A DNA stretch of 55,836 bases. Origin: Phytophthora quininea (lineage: Eukaryota; Oomycota; Peronosporomycetes; Peronosporales; Peronosporaceae). The first letter of the stretch is position 1, and the number at the start of each line of letters is the position of its first letter. The notes below the pieces were generated by a model that made no database searches, was not told the DNA's origin, and worked only from the letters and a program-made list of their open reading frames with translations. The position numbers were made by a program, and so were the translations under genes. The DNA is taken from contig JAAVTG010000145.1 of assembly GCA_011947345.1 (NCBI GenBank), forward strand, positions 1 to 55,836. The letters are read 5' to 3'. Below, piece by piece: positions 54,222 through 55,836 of the stretch.

Positions 54222-55267
54222 TCAAACCACCTGGGACCATGCGCCAACAAAGAAGGCGAACGCATTTGCGTTACTTGGGAGGCCGCTGGTCGCGTTCATC
54301 TGCAATGCAACAAGTCACTCCTTAGCTTGAACCATGCACCAGTACGTCATGCGTCTAAGCCCATTATTACCCATTGACTTTCCACCTTCGCTGCAGCCTC
54401 CGCTTGCTTAGAAAGCTGTTTCACTTCGTTTCCACGAGTCTGCAGCTCTTGTTGCATCGACTCGATCGACTGATGCTGGTAGTGCGTGTACTCGGCCTCA
54501 AGCTCCTGCAACTGAGCGAGCTGACTTTGAAGCTCTTGGATCTGCTCCTTCTGCTTCCGCTCTCTCTCCTAAACAGCGAAATGCCAGTCACCCCATGGAC
54601 CAATTCACTCGATCAGAAAGCAGCCAACCTTCTTGCGCTTGCGATAACGCCGCGACGCTGTTTGCATCTGCAGCTTCCGTCGCAGTTCGTCCTGCTCCAT
54701 GTTGTTCAACACGAGCACGGTTTCTCCGGTGGGTAAGACGTTCTCTCCTGGTGCAGGAGTTGTCCCTTCCGAGTCGCTGGAAAACAACAATCAACGATAA
54801 AATCGCATTACCTGTCGTAGCTCAGCTAACACAGCACTGTTTAACCTTACATCAGAGAAGGCACCCAACGCGGTTTTCGAACTGGCCTTGATACTCGTAG
54901 GGAGTCGACGGTTGTTTTTCCTCTTAATAGTCGGTAAACTGCTGGAAACATCCACAAGACAATAAAGGTGTTTAGTGCACTTGTCCTGGTCGATTGCAGT
55001 CCGTTGGCTAGAGTATCAACTAAGAAAAGCATCCTACTCTGGTGTCTGCTTCTGCTGTTGCTCACTACCTTGTGCACTTGCGTCCAATTCTTGCTGCCCT
55101 TGAGTATCTGCCTCGTCGCCCCCATCAAAGCGAGCTGCTCGTAGGTTGCTTGGCGCTTGGAACGACGACGAGCAGTCCTCAGTTGCCAGGAGCTGCAGCA
55201 CCTCATCCAGCATGGACTGGTCGCTAAAGCCCAGTTCTAGTGGGTCATTCGGGCTGTTCCATTCCAT
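54222..55267 (-). CDS. bZIP-type transcription factor, oomycete variant, copy c
   Basis: Multi-exon. From the provisional start [12 protein letters not shown] (55267) an acidic/Gln-rich N-terminus ([32 protein letters not shown]) suggests an activation domain. A short exon follows ([20 protein letters not shown]), then [13 protein letters not shown] and the basic region [20 protein letters not shown] + KRKK, again with Met at the invariant Asn position, ending at a GT donor near 54632. The next exon is the coiled coil [20 protein letters not shown]...QAEAAAK (about 54380-54572). The C-terminus is unsettled: splicing to [20 protein letters not shown] and a stop at 54222 is one option, another exon to about 54110 a second. 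The start could be as far out as 55465. Confidence 0.6.
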
Positions 55268-55517
55268 CGCGTGGAGAATGTCACTTAACGTCCTCCAGGA
55301 CGCGAAGGGGGATTCGTGTGCAAGAATCTGTGACGTGCTAGCAAAATTTTGTTGGCGAAATGAAATTCCTAAAGCGTTTCGACAAGAATACTCTGGTGCA
55401 TCTAAGACTGCGAGGTCTCGAGCGAACTGCCTTATCCGCACGTCAAGTAGCTGTTCTTGGATCACTAAACTTCGAGTTGACCGCGATCATTCGACCAAAT
55501 TCGTCGACCCGATCACT

Positions 55518-55836
55518 ATGAGCGACGAAGTTATGCCAGACAAAAGTCGAGTCCATGCGGGACTGCCACCGTTGAATCCCCACACGATCCACGTGAATTC
55601 CGGGACCAGCTTACCAGACAAACATCTATCTGAAGCTTCTCACCCGTGCACCCTCAGCTGGTCGAACCTCATCTACACTGTCGACGTCAAGAAGACCCCA
55701 AAGTGTCCCGACGGAAAGAAGACCATCCTCACCAACGTCACCGGACGATGCGCGCCGGGTGAGCTTACCGCCGTCATGGGGCCCTCGGGATCCGGGAAAA
55801 CCACGTTGCTCGACATTTTGGCGGACCGTATCAGCT
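55518..55836 (+). CDS. ABCG-subfamily transporter, 5' part (runs off the window)
   Basis: Starts [20 protein letters not shown]; the first 106 codons are open to the window end. The white/ABCG N-terminal arrangement is clear: [33 protein letters not shown] and Walker [18 protein letters not shown]. With the NBD before the membrane domain it is an ABCG half- or PDR-type transporter for sterols or xenobiotics. Start chosen as the first ATG in frame. Confidence 0.88.
   Translation, partial: MSDEVMPDKSRVHAGLPPLNPHTIHVNSGTSLPDKHLSEASHPCTLSWSNLIYTVDVKKTPKCPDGKKTILTNVTGRCAPGELTAVMGPSGSGKTTLLDILADRIS

Overview
The window is nuclear DNA of an oomycete, most likely Phytophthora or a close relative. 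Evidence: eukaryotic genes with short (about 37-75 bp) introns; small intergenic gaps; core promoters resembling the oomycete Inr/FPR type (CTCAYTCY then CAATTC); and families typical of the group. These include a PH-domain MAP kinase, tenascin-like filamin/EGF proteins, ankyrin 'GHLEVVKWLH' repeat proteins, non-canonical bZIP factors, an MNN1-type glycosyltransferase and many ABC transporters. Species cannot be fixed from sequence alone.

Layout. 0-1.5 kb: a transposon-like fragment and noncoding DNA. 1.5-3.2 kb: an AKT/S6K-like AGC kinase in six exons. 3.7-9.7 kb: a full-size ABCA transporter. 10.1-11.9 kb: an MNN1-like glycosyltransferase with a Thr/Lys/Pro stem, preceded by a 35-bp hairpin. 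12.5-20.3 kb: a young tandem array (2.4 copies of a 3,263-bp unit) with five genes for tiny secreted two-cysteine peptides on +, alternating with decayed tenascin-like fragments on -. 20.4-25.8 kb: decayed LRR/F-box-like and hAT-like sequence around an intact-looking gene with twelve 24-residue repeats. 25.9-27.9 kb: PH-MAPK fusion. 28.5-33.2 kb: a small unknown protein and, divergently, a very unusual cytidine deaminase-SAM-EF-hand-RS-Tudor-like fusion. 33.2-35.9 kb: a seven-exon PDZ protein, divergent from an ABCC transporter at 36.1-39.9 kb. 40.2-42.4 kb: a foldback element and a peroxisomal-type acyl-CoA oxidase. 42.4-44.3 kb: a disrupted ankyrin gene. 44.5-48.2 kb: three conserved housekeeping genes (AP-4 mu, mitoribosomal mS35, COMMD10). 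49.0-51.1 kb: three tandem MAPEG genes. 51.2-52.3 kb: an alternative-oxidase-like protein lacking several iron ligands. 52.3-55.3 kb: three tandem bZIP-type genes. The window ends inside an ABCG transporter.

Almost every long gene shows one or more apparent frameshifts, and where the repair can be inferred it is nearly always one missing base, commonly in a run of 2-6 identical bases. This looks like systematic under-calling in the assembly rather than mass pseudogenisation, so I annotate these loci as single genes and name the break points. Two loci do not fit this pattern: the in-frame TGA in the ABCC gene and the multiply broken ankyrin gene. They may be real lesions.

Functional themes are transport and detoxification (ABCA, ABCC, ABCG, three MAPEG), signalling and transcription (AGC kinase, PH-MAPK, bZIPs), and a fast-evolving secreted-peptide array. 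I see no operon-like pathway. The most novel items are the peptide array, the deaminase fusion, the AOX-like pseudoenzyme, the 24-residue repeat protein, and bZIPs with methionine in place of the invariant asparagine.
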